A DNA stretch of 64,000 nt from Acholoe squamosa (taxonomy: Eukaryota; Annelida; Polychaeta; Phyllodocida; Polynoidae), in contig OX439044.1 of assembly GCA_949317995.1 (NCBI GenBank), positions 30,638,733-30,702,732 on the forward strand, written 5' to 3'. This document shows positions 50,209 to 61,183 of the stretch, one piece after another (the stretch's first letter is position 1; every line of letters starts with the position of its first letter). The notes beneath the pieces are model-generated. The model was not told the DNA's origin, did no database searches, and was given only the letters and a program-made list of their open reading frames with translations. Both the position numbers and the translations under genes were made by a program.

Positions 50209-50214
50209 AATAAA
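50209..50214 (+). terminator. Candidate polyadenylation signal
   Basis: aataaa about 455 bp after the stop of peptide c, followed by an A-run. It is the first canonical hexamer on the + strand after that stop that I noticed. Not proven. Confidence 0.4.
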
Positions 50215-52155
50215 AAAAAATCAAAGAATTTGATACTTCCTTTGATATGTGCCCTAACATTTCTTATATAAATGTAAAAAAAAAAACTAAAAATAAATCC
50301 GACCTACCGACCCTCCCTTTTCAAGTCATGTAACTGGAAACACACCTTTATTTCTTTGCCCTAAGTAGTATACACTTATAGTAATTGTTACAGCGTGCAT
50401 CATTTTAGTATATTTCAAGGTAGTATAGGGAGTAGTGTTACTATAATACCAGGCAGTATTAAATAGCCATACATAGGGCACATAATTAAGTATTTGTAGT
50501 ATAAGAAGAGATCCTACAGCAGCAGACATAATATGATTCAGTGTAAGTAGTACAGGGAGAGACACTGCAGTACCAGGCACAGTCTGATACAGTCATACAC
50601 AAGGTTCTTCATTTAGTTTAAGTATATTTGTAGTACATTGTATAGGGAGAGTTTCTACTGCAATAGACGTATCATCTAGTGTAATTAATACAGGGAAAGC
50701 TACTACAGAACCAGCCATAGTCTGATATAGCCATACACAAGGTACCACTTTATTTAGTTTAAAGCTGGCACAAGACGTGAAGAATATAGATTTTTTGTTT
50801 TGGGTATATCTACAACCAGCCCACCTGCCTGTATGCACTGTTGACAGCTCAACCAATTCTGAGAGTTTTAACCATGCTAATCTCAAAGAAATAGATGTCT
50901 AGAAATAAAATGCTTCCAGAATTTTATCTCTGTTGACAAGCACTTAATTACATCAGCACAGTGGTGCCACCTGTAGTTAGGAAATCAGACTGTGGTGTTC
51001 TATGGCAATGACACCATCCCAAGGGAAGCCTGCAGGGTTGCAGACTGCTCAGTGCTGCCATGTAGGGACTTTGATAAGAACTAATTAACCAAAGCAGTTA
51101 ACCATCCCACCAATGCAGCAAACACAGTTGAACATTGAGTTTCCAACTGTATGTATTGAAACCCACTCCTTACTAGATTAAATACTGTGAAATTAATTGG
51201 AAAGTAATGCATAATCATCTGAAATAGAAATCAGAATAACTTAAATCATGTTTTGTAGCAGCTTTAAGTGATATAAGGAGAGTTTCTACAGCAGCAGACA
51301 TTACCATTCAGTGTAAGTAGTATAGGCAAAGCTACTACAGAACCAGGCATAGTCTGGTACAGTCATACACAAGACCGGTACTTAATTTAGTACTTATAAG
51401 TAGTACAGGAAGAGCTACTACAGTACCAGGTATACTTTGATACAGTCATACACAAGGTACTTTATTCAGTGTACGTAGTATAAGGAAAGATACTATAGTA
51501 CCAGGCATATCATTTAGTGTAGGCAGTATAGGGACAGCTACTACAGAACCAGGCATAATCTGATACAGTCATACAACATGTAGTTCATCTAGTGTAAGTA
51601 GTACAGGGACTACAACAGTTTCAGGCATAGTTTGATACAGTCATACATAAAGTACTTCCTTTATGGTAGGTAGTATAGGGAGAGAGGCTATAGTACCATG
51701 CATAACATTTAGTGTACAGAGTAGAGGGAGAGCTACTACAGTACCAGGCATAGTTTGATACAGTCATAGGTAGGGCACTTCAATTAGTGTAAATAGTACA
51801 GGGAGAGCTACTACAGTACCAGGCATAGTTTGATAGTCGTACACAAGGTACTTAATTTAGCATAAGTAGTATAGGGAGAGATACTATAGTACCAGGCATA
51901 TCATTTAGTGTGAGTAGTAAAGGTAGAGTTACTACAGTACCAGGAATAGTTTGATACACAAGGTAGTTCACTTGGTGTAAGTAGGAGTTACTTCAGCAGC
52001 AGATATATCATTTACTGTAAGTAGTATAGGGAGAGCTACTACAGTACTAGGCATAGTTTGATACAGTCTTACACAAAGTACTTTATTTAGAGTAAGTAGT
52101 ATAGGGAGAGGTACTATAGTACCAGGCATAGTTTGATACAGTCATATACAAAGTA

Positions 52156-52958
52156 CAGTAAAATTCCTTTACAACGAATCCTGTTACAACGAAATTTCGT
52201 TTACAACAAACTAATCTCATTGTCCCAAATCAGCCCCATACATTTCTATAGTAAAATAATCCCCTTATAACGAATTTTACATCATCTGAAATCGTTTATA
52301 ACAAATTTTTCATAGCTTATACAAACATTATCTGGTATCTGAGGGGTGTTAGGATGTGTAATAGGACCTCTACAGCCGCCTCTATTGAACTCAGGGCGGC
52401 AGAAGGGATAAGGGAGGTGGGGGGAGGGGGTGTTAGGATGTGTGATGGGGCTTCTACAGCCGTCTCTATTGAACTCAGGGCGGCAGAAGGGATAAGGGAG
52501 GTGGGGGGAAGGGGTGTTAGGATGTGTGATGGGGCTTCTACAGCCGTCTCTATTGAACTCAGGGGGGCAGAAGGGATAAGGGAGGTGGGGGGAAGGGGTG
52601 TTAGGATGTGTGATGGGGCTTCTACAGCCATCTCTGTTGAACTCAGGGCGGCAGAAGGGATAAGGGAGGTGGGGGGAGGGGGTGTTAGAATGTGTGATGG
52701 GGCTTCTACAGCCGTCTCTATTGAACTCAGGGCAGCAGAAGGGATAAGGGAGGTGGGGGGAGGGGGTGTTAGAATGTGTGATGGGGCTTCTACAGCCGTC
52801 TCTTTTGAACTCAGGGCGGCAGAAGGGATAAGGGAGGTGGGGGGTGTGTGTAGTTGGCCCCTAATGGTCTCATATTGTATGATTTGGTTAGAACGAAATT
52901 CGTTTATAACGAATTTTTTTCCTTGTCCCAAGCACTTTGTTATAACGGAATTTTACTG
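52156..52958. mobile_element. 803-bp TA-flanked element with pogo/mariner-like ends
   Basis: The ends are inverted repeats: cagtaaaattcctttacaac on the left and cagtaaaattccgttataac read from the right. TA is duplicated on each side (52154-52155, 52959-52960). Removing the element restores the minisatellite phrase aaagtacttcattt. The motif aacgaaattcgtt recurs near both ends. TA target duplication and CAGT-type ends are typical of Tc1/mariner-superfamily MITEs. There is no transposase. Its centre is an 84-bp tandem repeat. Confidence 0.85.
52340..52850. repeat. 84-bp tandem repeat, six copies, open in both strands
   Basis: The unit contains ggcttctacagccgtctcta, then ttgaactcagggcggcagaa and gggataagggaggtgggggg. 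Because 84 is divisible by three and no stop falls in the chosen frames, both strands carry long open frames (220 codons + and 204 codons -). The two frames lie over the same repeat, which argues for a repeat artefact instead of a gene. Confidence 0.9.
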
Positions 52959-53556
52959 TACTTCATTTAGCGTAAGTAGTATAAGGAGAGCTACTACAGT
53001 ACCAGGTATAGTTTGATACAGTCATATACAAAGTACTTCATTTAGAGTAAGTAGTATAGGGCGAGATACTATAGCACCAGGCATAGTTTGATACAGTCAT
53101 ATACAAAGTACTTCATTGAGTAAGTAGTATAGGGAGAGATACTATAGTACCAGGCATAGTTTGATACGGTCATATACAAAGTACTTCATTTAGAGTAAGT
53201 AGTATAGGGCGAGATACTATAGTACCAGGCATAGTTTGATACAGTCATACACAAAGTACTTCATTTAGCGTAAGTAGTATATGGAGAGCTACTACAGTAC
53301 CAGGCATAGTTTGATACAGTCATAAACAAAGTACTTCATTTAGAGTAAGTAGTATAGGGAGAGATACTATAGTACCAGGCATAGTTTGATACAGTCATAT
53401 ACAAAGAACTTCATTTAGAGTAAGTAGTATAGGGAGAGATACTATAGTACCAGGCATAGTTTGATACAGTCATACAAAGTACTTCATTTAGAGTAAGTAG
53501 TATAGGGAGAGATACTATAGTACCAGGCATAGATTGATACAGTCATATACGAGGTA

Positions 53557-53841
53557 CCATCATCTCTCGCGTATAAGGCGCACCTCGCATATAAGACGCA
53601 ACTAGAGTTTAAGAATATGCTCAAAACATTAGAAAAATTAATAACTTTTGTTCTACTAAATGGATTTTCAAAAGGCTACGTGTAGCTACAGCTACATGGA
53701 ACCTCCTGGAGCCTCCTATGTAATATTATTACTTAGGGGAAGTGTAATATATCAAAATGAAGGTCTTGATCTCCCCCTTGTGGATCCAGTGAGAACTAAA
53801 ACCCCGCGTATAAGACGCGCCTTATACGCGGGAGATTACGG
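53557..53841. mobile_element. 285-bp TA-flanked MITE
   Basis: The left end, ccatcatctctcgcgtataa ggcg, matches the right end read in reverse, ccgtaatctcccgcgtataa ggcg. TA lies outside both ends (53555-53556, 53842-53843). Excising it restores gaggtacttcatt of the host minisatellite. No coding capacity. Confidence 0.85.
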
Positions 53842-54020
53842 TACTTCATTTAGCGTAAGTAGTATATGGAGAGTTACTACAGTACCAGGCGTACTTTGAT
53901 ACACAAGGTAGTTCACTTGGTGTAAGTAGGAGTTACTACAGCAGCAGATATATCATTTTGTGTAAGTAGTACAAGGAAAGCTAATACAGTACCAGGTATA
54001 GTTTGATACAGTCACACACG

Positions 54021-56447
54021 ATAGGGCTGACATTGGGCAGACATTCCCAACTTTTAAATGAAGCTATGATTTCATGCATTACATGTATGCCATTTTCGCA
54101 ATGATTTTGTACAAATTAAGTCATGATTTTATATGAATGAGTAAGTCAGAACTGGAGTGAGTGAGTAATAGGTGTTTAACGCCATTTCGACAGCTAAGGT
54201 CATATTCACAGCGAGAACTACATTACACAATTTCACAGATGAATGTGTCAGTGCCCATGCATATGTGCACCACACACATCCTGAGGGGATAGGAAAGAGG
54301 AGAAATAGACCCTTTTAAGTGGGCTAGGGAGGCCCTCAAGTCAGAACTGATAGTGTGTGTTGACTGGGGAGGCACCCACTTTTGGCACTCCAAATTGATA
54401 GTTCCCCAAAAACACTGTCTTCAGGCATGCCTGAATGCTGGGCTAAATTCGGCAAATCATATACATGTAGAGGGTATATTTATATGGTGCAAGTTGTATG
54501 GTTGGCCTCTTGAGCACTAGTCACCGCTACACACACAGAGTAAGCCTACATCCATTAAAAAGTCTGCCTCAGTAGAAACTTTGCTTTTTTAGATTAGCAA
54601 TATGCATCCTCTGACAGGCCTGTAGTCAGGTAAAGTTGCAAAGAAGGGAGTGTGTGACATCTTACAGGATGTTATTCAGTATTTCTATACACATTATTGT
54701 GGTAGACTACACATGCTGAATAGATGAAGCTACTTGTGCATAACAAGTCGAAGTGTAGTTTTATATATGTCTATGTGTTCTGAGGGTTCTTGACACAGCA
54801 ATTTACCCTAGGTGTCGTCACCTACAGTATACATATGATTTGGACGGATGAAGATACTAATGTAAATCATGGACACTAGGGGGAACCATGGTGGTCTAGA
54901 TTGCTGACTGCCTAGAATGCAGCAGTTTTACATTGATGAATATTTTTATACGTATTTCACCTTTACCTGACCTGAATACATTATTAGATTTGAAATGAGA
55001 ATTGGAAGAGGGTAATTATGTTGAGAAATACAAATGGAATCAATATTCTTTGAATTTCAATATACTATAGTGGCCTTTTGGTAATAGTTCTCGTTTAGAA
55101 ATCATTAAGAGTGTATATTCCATGAAGACCATTCTTTCATACATTTCAGCTTTTCCAGTGAGATGAATTCATCTTTAATTACTGGAACCCCTGCAATCGT
55201 ACTGCCACTATGCCTACCGGCAATCACAGAAATTAGATAAGGAATCTCTACGCGTCTTGTCGGGAAAGTAACATCAAGATCGTGTCCAGAACAAAGAAGG
55301 AAGCTAAAACTATAGTCTTCAGATATTCTTGAGAGGTTGATAGAAGCCAGTCACCATCCCATACGAACACAGATGTATCTGATCTCGAAAATGAAGTCAA
55401 CAACTATTGCTTTACCTCCTAATTAAGCATAAAGGAAACCCTCCATTTGGTTCTTGTTATCATATATTTTGGGTTGAAAAAAACAATTATAATCATGTCG
55501 CAAATACGCAGATTCAGGAAGGGTTTTGAATTTAGTGATGAGAGGAGAATATTCATTTGTGGACACTCTGTTAAATGATTAGCCATTGAAGAACGATGGA
55601 CCCAAATCACTTGTTAACTGTGCATATATAATCTTTGCTATTTTGGAGAGTGATTACAATGTGTTCCTGTCTGATACCGCTATTTATTTCGCTTTAACAA
55701 TTAGATCGACTGAAAAAAAACAGCAAGTAATTATCTGTGGGTGTGCAACAAAACAATGGTAAATAAACTAGGTGACATGTTGGATATGCTGTAGTTAATA
55801 CCGTATGGGTAATGACGTCACGACCTTTGTTCCTCCCCCCTCATGTGCCTATAGACATTGCTATGACTTGGTAACCATGGAAACAGCCATCCCCCACTCG
55901 ATGCAAATAAACACGACATATTTCTTGCATAATCTGGCTATGGCTCAGTTTCTTCTTATCAAATAAAAAATGAAAGCTTGCAGCTAGTCTCTAGATGGCA
56001 AGCTTTTGCATAATTACATTATTATCGAAACCCAAATTATGAACATCCTAGTCTCCCCTAAGACAAATAGAGAGAGTAGAGGCCTAAAAGGATAAAGAAA
56101 CCATGTAAATATTGTTTGTATACCAATAAAGTTATCGTATTTTGTGTACAGATTGTTAGTTCCAGTGTCGTAAATTTCCATACAAATATGTCAAATTAAT
56201 ATAATTTCTTTCAAGTTTCCTTTCTTAATATACTCTTTCCTCTACCTATACATTTACAATAGTCTCTGTTTGTGTTTACGAAATATTTAATTCTATGAGC
56301 TATTTTTTTTTCAAACAAGAAGAGCAATCAGGGCTAACAAAGTAGGAGTTTAAATAGGGTCCTTTATTGCTTTATAAAGCAGTTGAAATGCCACAAGATA
56401 TACTATACAATGGATAAGGTACAGAGAGAATATACCAGATCTGAAAC

Positions 56448-56451
<4 letters not shown>
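54021..56451. other. Intergenic, no gene recognised
   Basis: AT-rich, with only short open frames. No tandem or inverted repeat stands out. It lies between the minisatellite and the AT microsatellite. Confidence 0.55.

Positions 56452-56527
<76 letters not shown>
56452..56527. repeat. (AT)n microsatellite
   Basis: About 75 bp of pure AT dinucleotides. It gives spurious Ile/Tyr-rich frames on both strands. Confidence 0.98.
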
Positions 56528-56529
<2 letters not shown>

Positions 56530-56999
56530 GATGTGGGACGTATGCAAGCACCACAACACCCAAATTATATCCCGTCTACTCTTGAACCACCTTAGGGATA
56601 CTATACATACATGTCAGTTCAGTATTGGCCAAACATCTGAAGATTATTTTGGGGGACTCATAAATGGGGTTTATACCCTATGTATCTCAACAAAACACCT
56701 AAAAATTGATGCTTTGGGATAGGGCACACCTTTACCAATAAGGAAAACTATGAAATAATCATCTAAAATTCTTTATACATTTTTTTTTCTATACTAAAAT
56801 ATCAACCTCAAACATCTGAAATGTTGCAGGCATCTGAAACTATGACATTTCTGACTATACGACTGAATAACTTCTTCAATTATTTCAGTATTACCACAAT
56901 TTCTTCTAATGAGTAAGATATCATTGTTATATTCACAAGGCCACATAAAATAGATAGGGATTTCATCGTTCATATTTCTTTATTATAGTCATCTACGTC

Positions 57000-59138
57000 A
57001 CTAAGTCGGTATACATATCACAGCATGAGAACTAATCATGACAATTATCGTTCACTTTAATTGAATGGCACTGAAGCATGGTACCAATATAAACTGATTT
57101 CAGAAATTTGTGTTTCTTCCCTTAAACCATGACATACTAGACCTACTATTTTATAAGAAGACAGAAATGAACTAAATAAAAAGAAAATAATCATAATACA
57201 TCAAAACTGAATCTTGTCATCTAGCATTATACATGTAAGTTGGCAATGCTTTTCGTGAATATTGGATCGACACTGGTGATTATTTCAATTCCCTGTTATC
57301 ATAGATATACATTTTTTGTAATTCTATACACATTATCACAAATTATCAAAACATCAATCAATTTCTGGACTCTAAGGGGGTCATTGAAAATTAATAATGC
57401 TTGGGGGAAAACACATGTCACAAACACTTAAAGACTTCAAACATGATGCTGCAGATAAGAAGAATGGATGTTGTGCCTCAAGTCTTCAAATGAACACTTC
57501 TACCAAAATAATAGGCACTAGCAAGTTAAGTCATCTTGGATAATTTTTTGTGTGGCATATCTAAATGGCTTAGGAGGCAAGGCAAGTATTTATATAAATA
57601 ACAACAGGGCAGTTGGCACATACATATATTGGATACCATAAGGCACTACTATTGTCACTAATACCACTAACAAGATACATTATAGCTCAAATCCAGTCCT
57701 TGTTTAGGTTCCTTATAATCTGTATTCATAGATATCATTTCACATTTTAGCCATGTATTCTATGGCTGTTGAAAAAATGGTTCCACATACAAACAGTTTA
57801 AATGTATTCAATTTAACAAAACCTGCCAATGAAGTTAACATTGGCAGATTACACATATAAATGACAAATGACATTTCTGTCCTTTAAATTATTTCTGGCC
57901 AGTGGATCCATATATCTAACTAGAATAATACTTGATAGGGTTAGACTAGAATAAGAGAATAGATTATAAATGTGATTCACATTCACATCTTGCCCCCTTG
58001 CATACAATTTAACTGCACAACTGTGGAGAAAAATGAATAGTCAAAGGCAATACCCAACAGTGAATAACACAGGAATCCTATCATATTCATATCTCATAAC
58101 TATGGGTTAAATCACTTAACCTCCATCCCTGCATATATCCCACCCCTAGTGGGTATTCTGTGAATCAATATTCACCACTGATCAGTGCCAGCATTATGGG
58201 AAGTGCTGACTAGTTCATGATTGAAAGTTCGCCACCTGTGCACTAGGTGGAGTCACGGTGCCTTTGGAGCATTGAGCAGTTTATAGCAACAGAGGACACA
58301 ATATAAAACGTCCTGGCGTTTTTCAATGTCTTGAGATTGAAGCTCAGATGCACATGTTTTGAAGAAGTATACAATTAATGTTGCAAACATATCAGGGCTA
58401 ACATCATTGAACTTTATTTGTCATTTATCACAGGAGTAGTTCACTTATATACATTATAAAAGCGTGATTCCAGTGAGTCAACATTGGGGCTATCACTTAA
58501 AACATTTATTTGGATAATCTTATTTTCAGTTACAAATTTTGATATATATCCTATAAAATCTTATTAGTAATCATCATCAAAATTTATGTTGGCAACTGGA
58601 ATAAAGTGATTCTCTGTGAAACCATAGGTCACTCTTATCATAAATGAATAGTTCATTTAGCTTCTTTTTTGCTGACGTTCAAGAACAGCAAAAAGTTCAA
58701 AACAACAATATGGCCTGCATTCATAAAAATATTATAGGCCTCCATATGCAATAACAAATCCTTTTTGGAGAGCAATGTTTGATTTTTTAGTATTTATAGC
58801 GACATCAACAACTGGATTTACAATTACTCCTGATGCATAGCAACAATACATTCATCAACAAGAGGTTATACGATATACACCTATTTCATACATGTATGTA
58901 TAGTATAGCTTCTTCTTAGCTAGCAATGTCTATGTATTTTTATAGCAATGCTGTAGAATCCATAGAAATAGGAAATGTCAGATAGCACTGTCCAAGGCTT
59001 AGTATAGAGGTCATAATGGTCCAGAGGTGCAATGAATGGTCTTGCTTTGAAACAAGTCTATCAATGTATTGTAGTGAAAAATATTCCGAAAGACAAGGTT
59101 CATTTTATCCAACAGAGAAATAGTCAATACATAAACCC
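57000..59138 (-). other. Likely 3'UTR of the coiled-coil gene
   Basis: AT-rich sequence directly downstream (- strand) of the stop at 59139-59141, without repeats or other genes. Candidate polyadenylation hexamers (tttatt on the + strand) occur at 58413-58418 and near 58505 and 56980. The 3' end is not determined. Confidence 0.4.
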
Positions 59139-61183
59139 TCACCATCCTTCTTCGCCACCTGAGGCGGTTATGAATGCTTTCCCTTCTGCTGGCAAATCGT
59201 CAAGCAGCGGATCTTTTGTAACTGACTCTGGTTCTGCCATACCATCATCGGATTCGGCTTGATTCTTTTCTGCTAAGCTTTCTTTTGCTTCAGCTTCTGA
59301 CTTTTGTTGTTCTGTCGTGGCTTCTTTTGCTTCTGCCTCCTTTGTGTCTGTTGTTGCTGCATCCGCTTTAACTTCCTCAGACGCAGCGGTAGCTCCAGGA
59401 TCTCCTGACTTGTTGGTTTCCTGACTTTCGGCATTTGCATCAGTAACTTGGTTGTCATCGGGCTGCTCTCCAACTTTATCTGTAGTTTCTTTATCAACAT
59501 CTGTTGAGGGGTTACTTTCTTGTTTCGATGAATCTGTTTCAGATTTTTCTTCTATTACATCTAACCCGGTTCCAGCTGCTTTGCCCAATTCTTGTTTCGC
59601 TGCTTCTTCCATCTTGGGTGTCTCAGTTTCTTTCACCTTTGATTCATCAGAGTTTGATGCGTCAGTTTGGACCTCATTCGCATTACTAGATTTTGCAGCT
59701 AGATCATCTGGAGCATCTGAACCTTGTGGCTCAGGTCGATCCATATTACGGTCTCCCTCTTCGTCCTCCTCTTTGTTAACATCCTTCCAGACATGGTCTG
59801 CAAAGTTATCCCAGGACTTTTGTTCATTTCTGACAGCTTGGTAGGCCTGGCCTTTTTCAAAATCCGGTGTAGGTGGTGCTGGAGTTGACTCACTTTGTTG
59901 TGGCTGAGGGACTGAGCTTTTTGCAGCTGCAGGCTTTGTTTTGTTAGGTGGAGTTGGCGTTTGTCCCTTCACTTTAGGCTTGCCGCTCTGCGGTCGGAGT
60001 TTTGAATCAGCGCCTCGAATGACATGTTTACCTTTTTCTTCTGTTGTTGTCTTTGATGCATCCCCCTCACTCTTTTTTGCTGTTTCGTCAGCAGCCTTCG
60101 CAGGCACTTCTTTTGTATTGGAATCTTCTGTTTTGACTCCCTTTGCAGAACTGTCACGCTTTGTTCTTAGCCAATCATCATATGTGATTCTCTTTTTATT
60201 CTCTTCTTCCTGCTCCTTTAATACTTTCTCCTTATGTTGTCTGACCTTCTCTTTTGCACCCTCACTAAATCTCCCTTTACGCCCAGACATGGGTCGTGTA
60301 AAAGGCACATTGGTTGCCGCCTGCCGACCCATCGCCCTACGTACTGAAGTAGGCTTGCCTTTTGCAGTCTCTGTTGCATCTTTCTTTCCCTCTTCCTCTT
60401 TGTCCCCATCTTCAGCTCTCTCATCGATCTTTTTCATCACTTCTTCTGGAACCTGAGATGGATCCACCTTTGCACCATGATCTCTCAAATCTAACATCTC
60501 ATCTATGACAATTAGATCTTCCCCTGACCCAGCCTGTCCGTGCTTTGCACCCATACGCTCTCTCCTTAGAAGACGCTTACACGGATGTTTTTTCATCCAC
60601 TCCTTCACCTTCTCTTCAGACTTTTCCTTCAACCTCTGTTTTTCCTCAGCTTCCAGTCTCTTCGCTTTACGCTTCTCTCTTCTTTCTTTTCTCTCCTTTC
60701 TTTTTTGTTCTTTGTGCAGCTTATCTTTCTGTTCCAGCCACTCTAGCAACTTCTCATTCTTTGTGTATTTTAGATGCAAGTCAACAGTCTTACCCTTTGA
60801 CTTTGGTGATGGTGACTTTGATCGGTCTGAACTGCTGTCGGAGTCAAAACTGTCCGAATAATAAGTTGATTTCTTGGCTTTGTTATTTTTTGACTTCCCT
60901 CTGGATGATGACCTGCTCGAGCTTCGTGATGAAGAACTACTTCGCGATGACTTGGGAGAGCGTTTGCGAGGTGTTGACTTCTGTGAAGATGCTTGTGAGT
61001 TGGTTTTGGATCCCCAGGCCTTTGCCGGTGGGGGCTTCTTTGCACTGGTTGCTCGCCTCGCCCGGTTTCTTCCTCGCGATGTACCATTCATGTGGCTACC
61101 AGCCAACTGCTGCCTCTCAGGTATGAACCGCACCTTGGTTGTTCTCACCATGGACCCTGTCCCATCAATGAGAATGTACTCAG
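59139..61183 (-). CDS. Ser/Arg-rich charged coiled-coil protein, last coding exon
   Basis: The open frame runs past the first Met (61151) up to an acceptor, tatgtctttgcag. The exon therefore starts at 61183 with a split codon followed by EYILIDGTGS-MVRTTKVRF, and that Met is probably internal. In residues from the Met: basic N-terminus 1-60; Ser/Arg tract about 60-85; acidic Ser/Asp patch 97-112; strongly charged helix about 128-200 including KNEKLLEWLEQKDK and VKEWMKKH; EDLIVIDEMLDLRDHG near 211-226; RITYDDWLRTKRD at 321-333; then a low-complexity Glu/Lys/Ala/Thr tail to 670. The W-containing charged motifs resemble those of cytoskeletal or ciliary coiled-coil proteins. I cannot assign a family. 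No signal peptide or membrane segment. Long uninterrupted coding with biased composition makes a real gene near certain. Confidence 0.88.

Larger units (their letters stand above)
33470..50214 (+). other. CT: Calcitonin-type hormone precursor gene (whole locus)
   Basis: Predicted exons: 5'UTR 33470-33545; signal peptide 34084-34227; propeptide A 37755-37844; peptide a 41995-42174; peptide b 46479-46631; propeptide B 48819-48908; peptide c from 49588. All have GT/AG borders. Each internal coding exon starts and ends in phase 2, so exons can be skipped in any combination. Calcitonin-type peptides are secreted hormones or neuropeptides acting through class B G-protein-coupled receptors. The family signature is an N-terminal disulfide ring and a C-terminal prolinamide, and all three peptides here have it. 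Which transcripts are actually made cannot be read from DNA alone. The introns hold repeats but no other gene that I can see. Confidence 0.85.
50350..54020. repeat. 3.7-kb minisatellite array, unit about 75-80 bp
   Basis: The repeating unit contains gtaagtagtatagggagag, then (a/c)tactacagtaccaggcat, agtttgatacagtcatac and acaaagtacttcatttag. Copies at 50350-51780 are more diverged and irregular. Those at 53000-53550 are nearly identical. About 700 bp without clear units (50880-51270) sits inside. Two transposon-like insertions interrupt the array. Short open frames here are repeat-derived. Confidence 0.9.

Noticed and set aside
52354-53016. 220-codon + frame and 204-codon - frame as repeat-protein genes
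   Set aside because: Both lie on the same six-copy 84-bp repeat. A repeat length divisible by three keeps frames open by chance on both strands. No splice, start or family evidence.
56350-56595. Ile/Tyr-repeat proteins on both strands
   Set aside because: Translation of an AT microsatellite.
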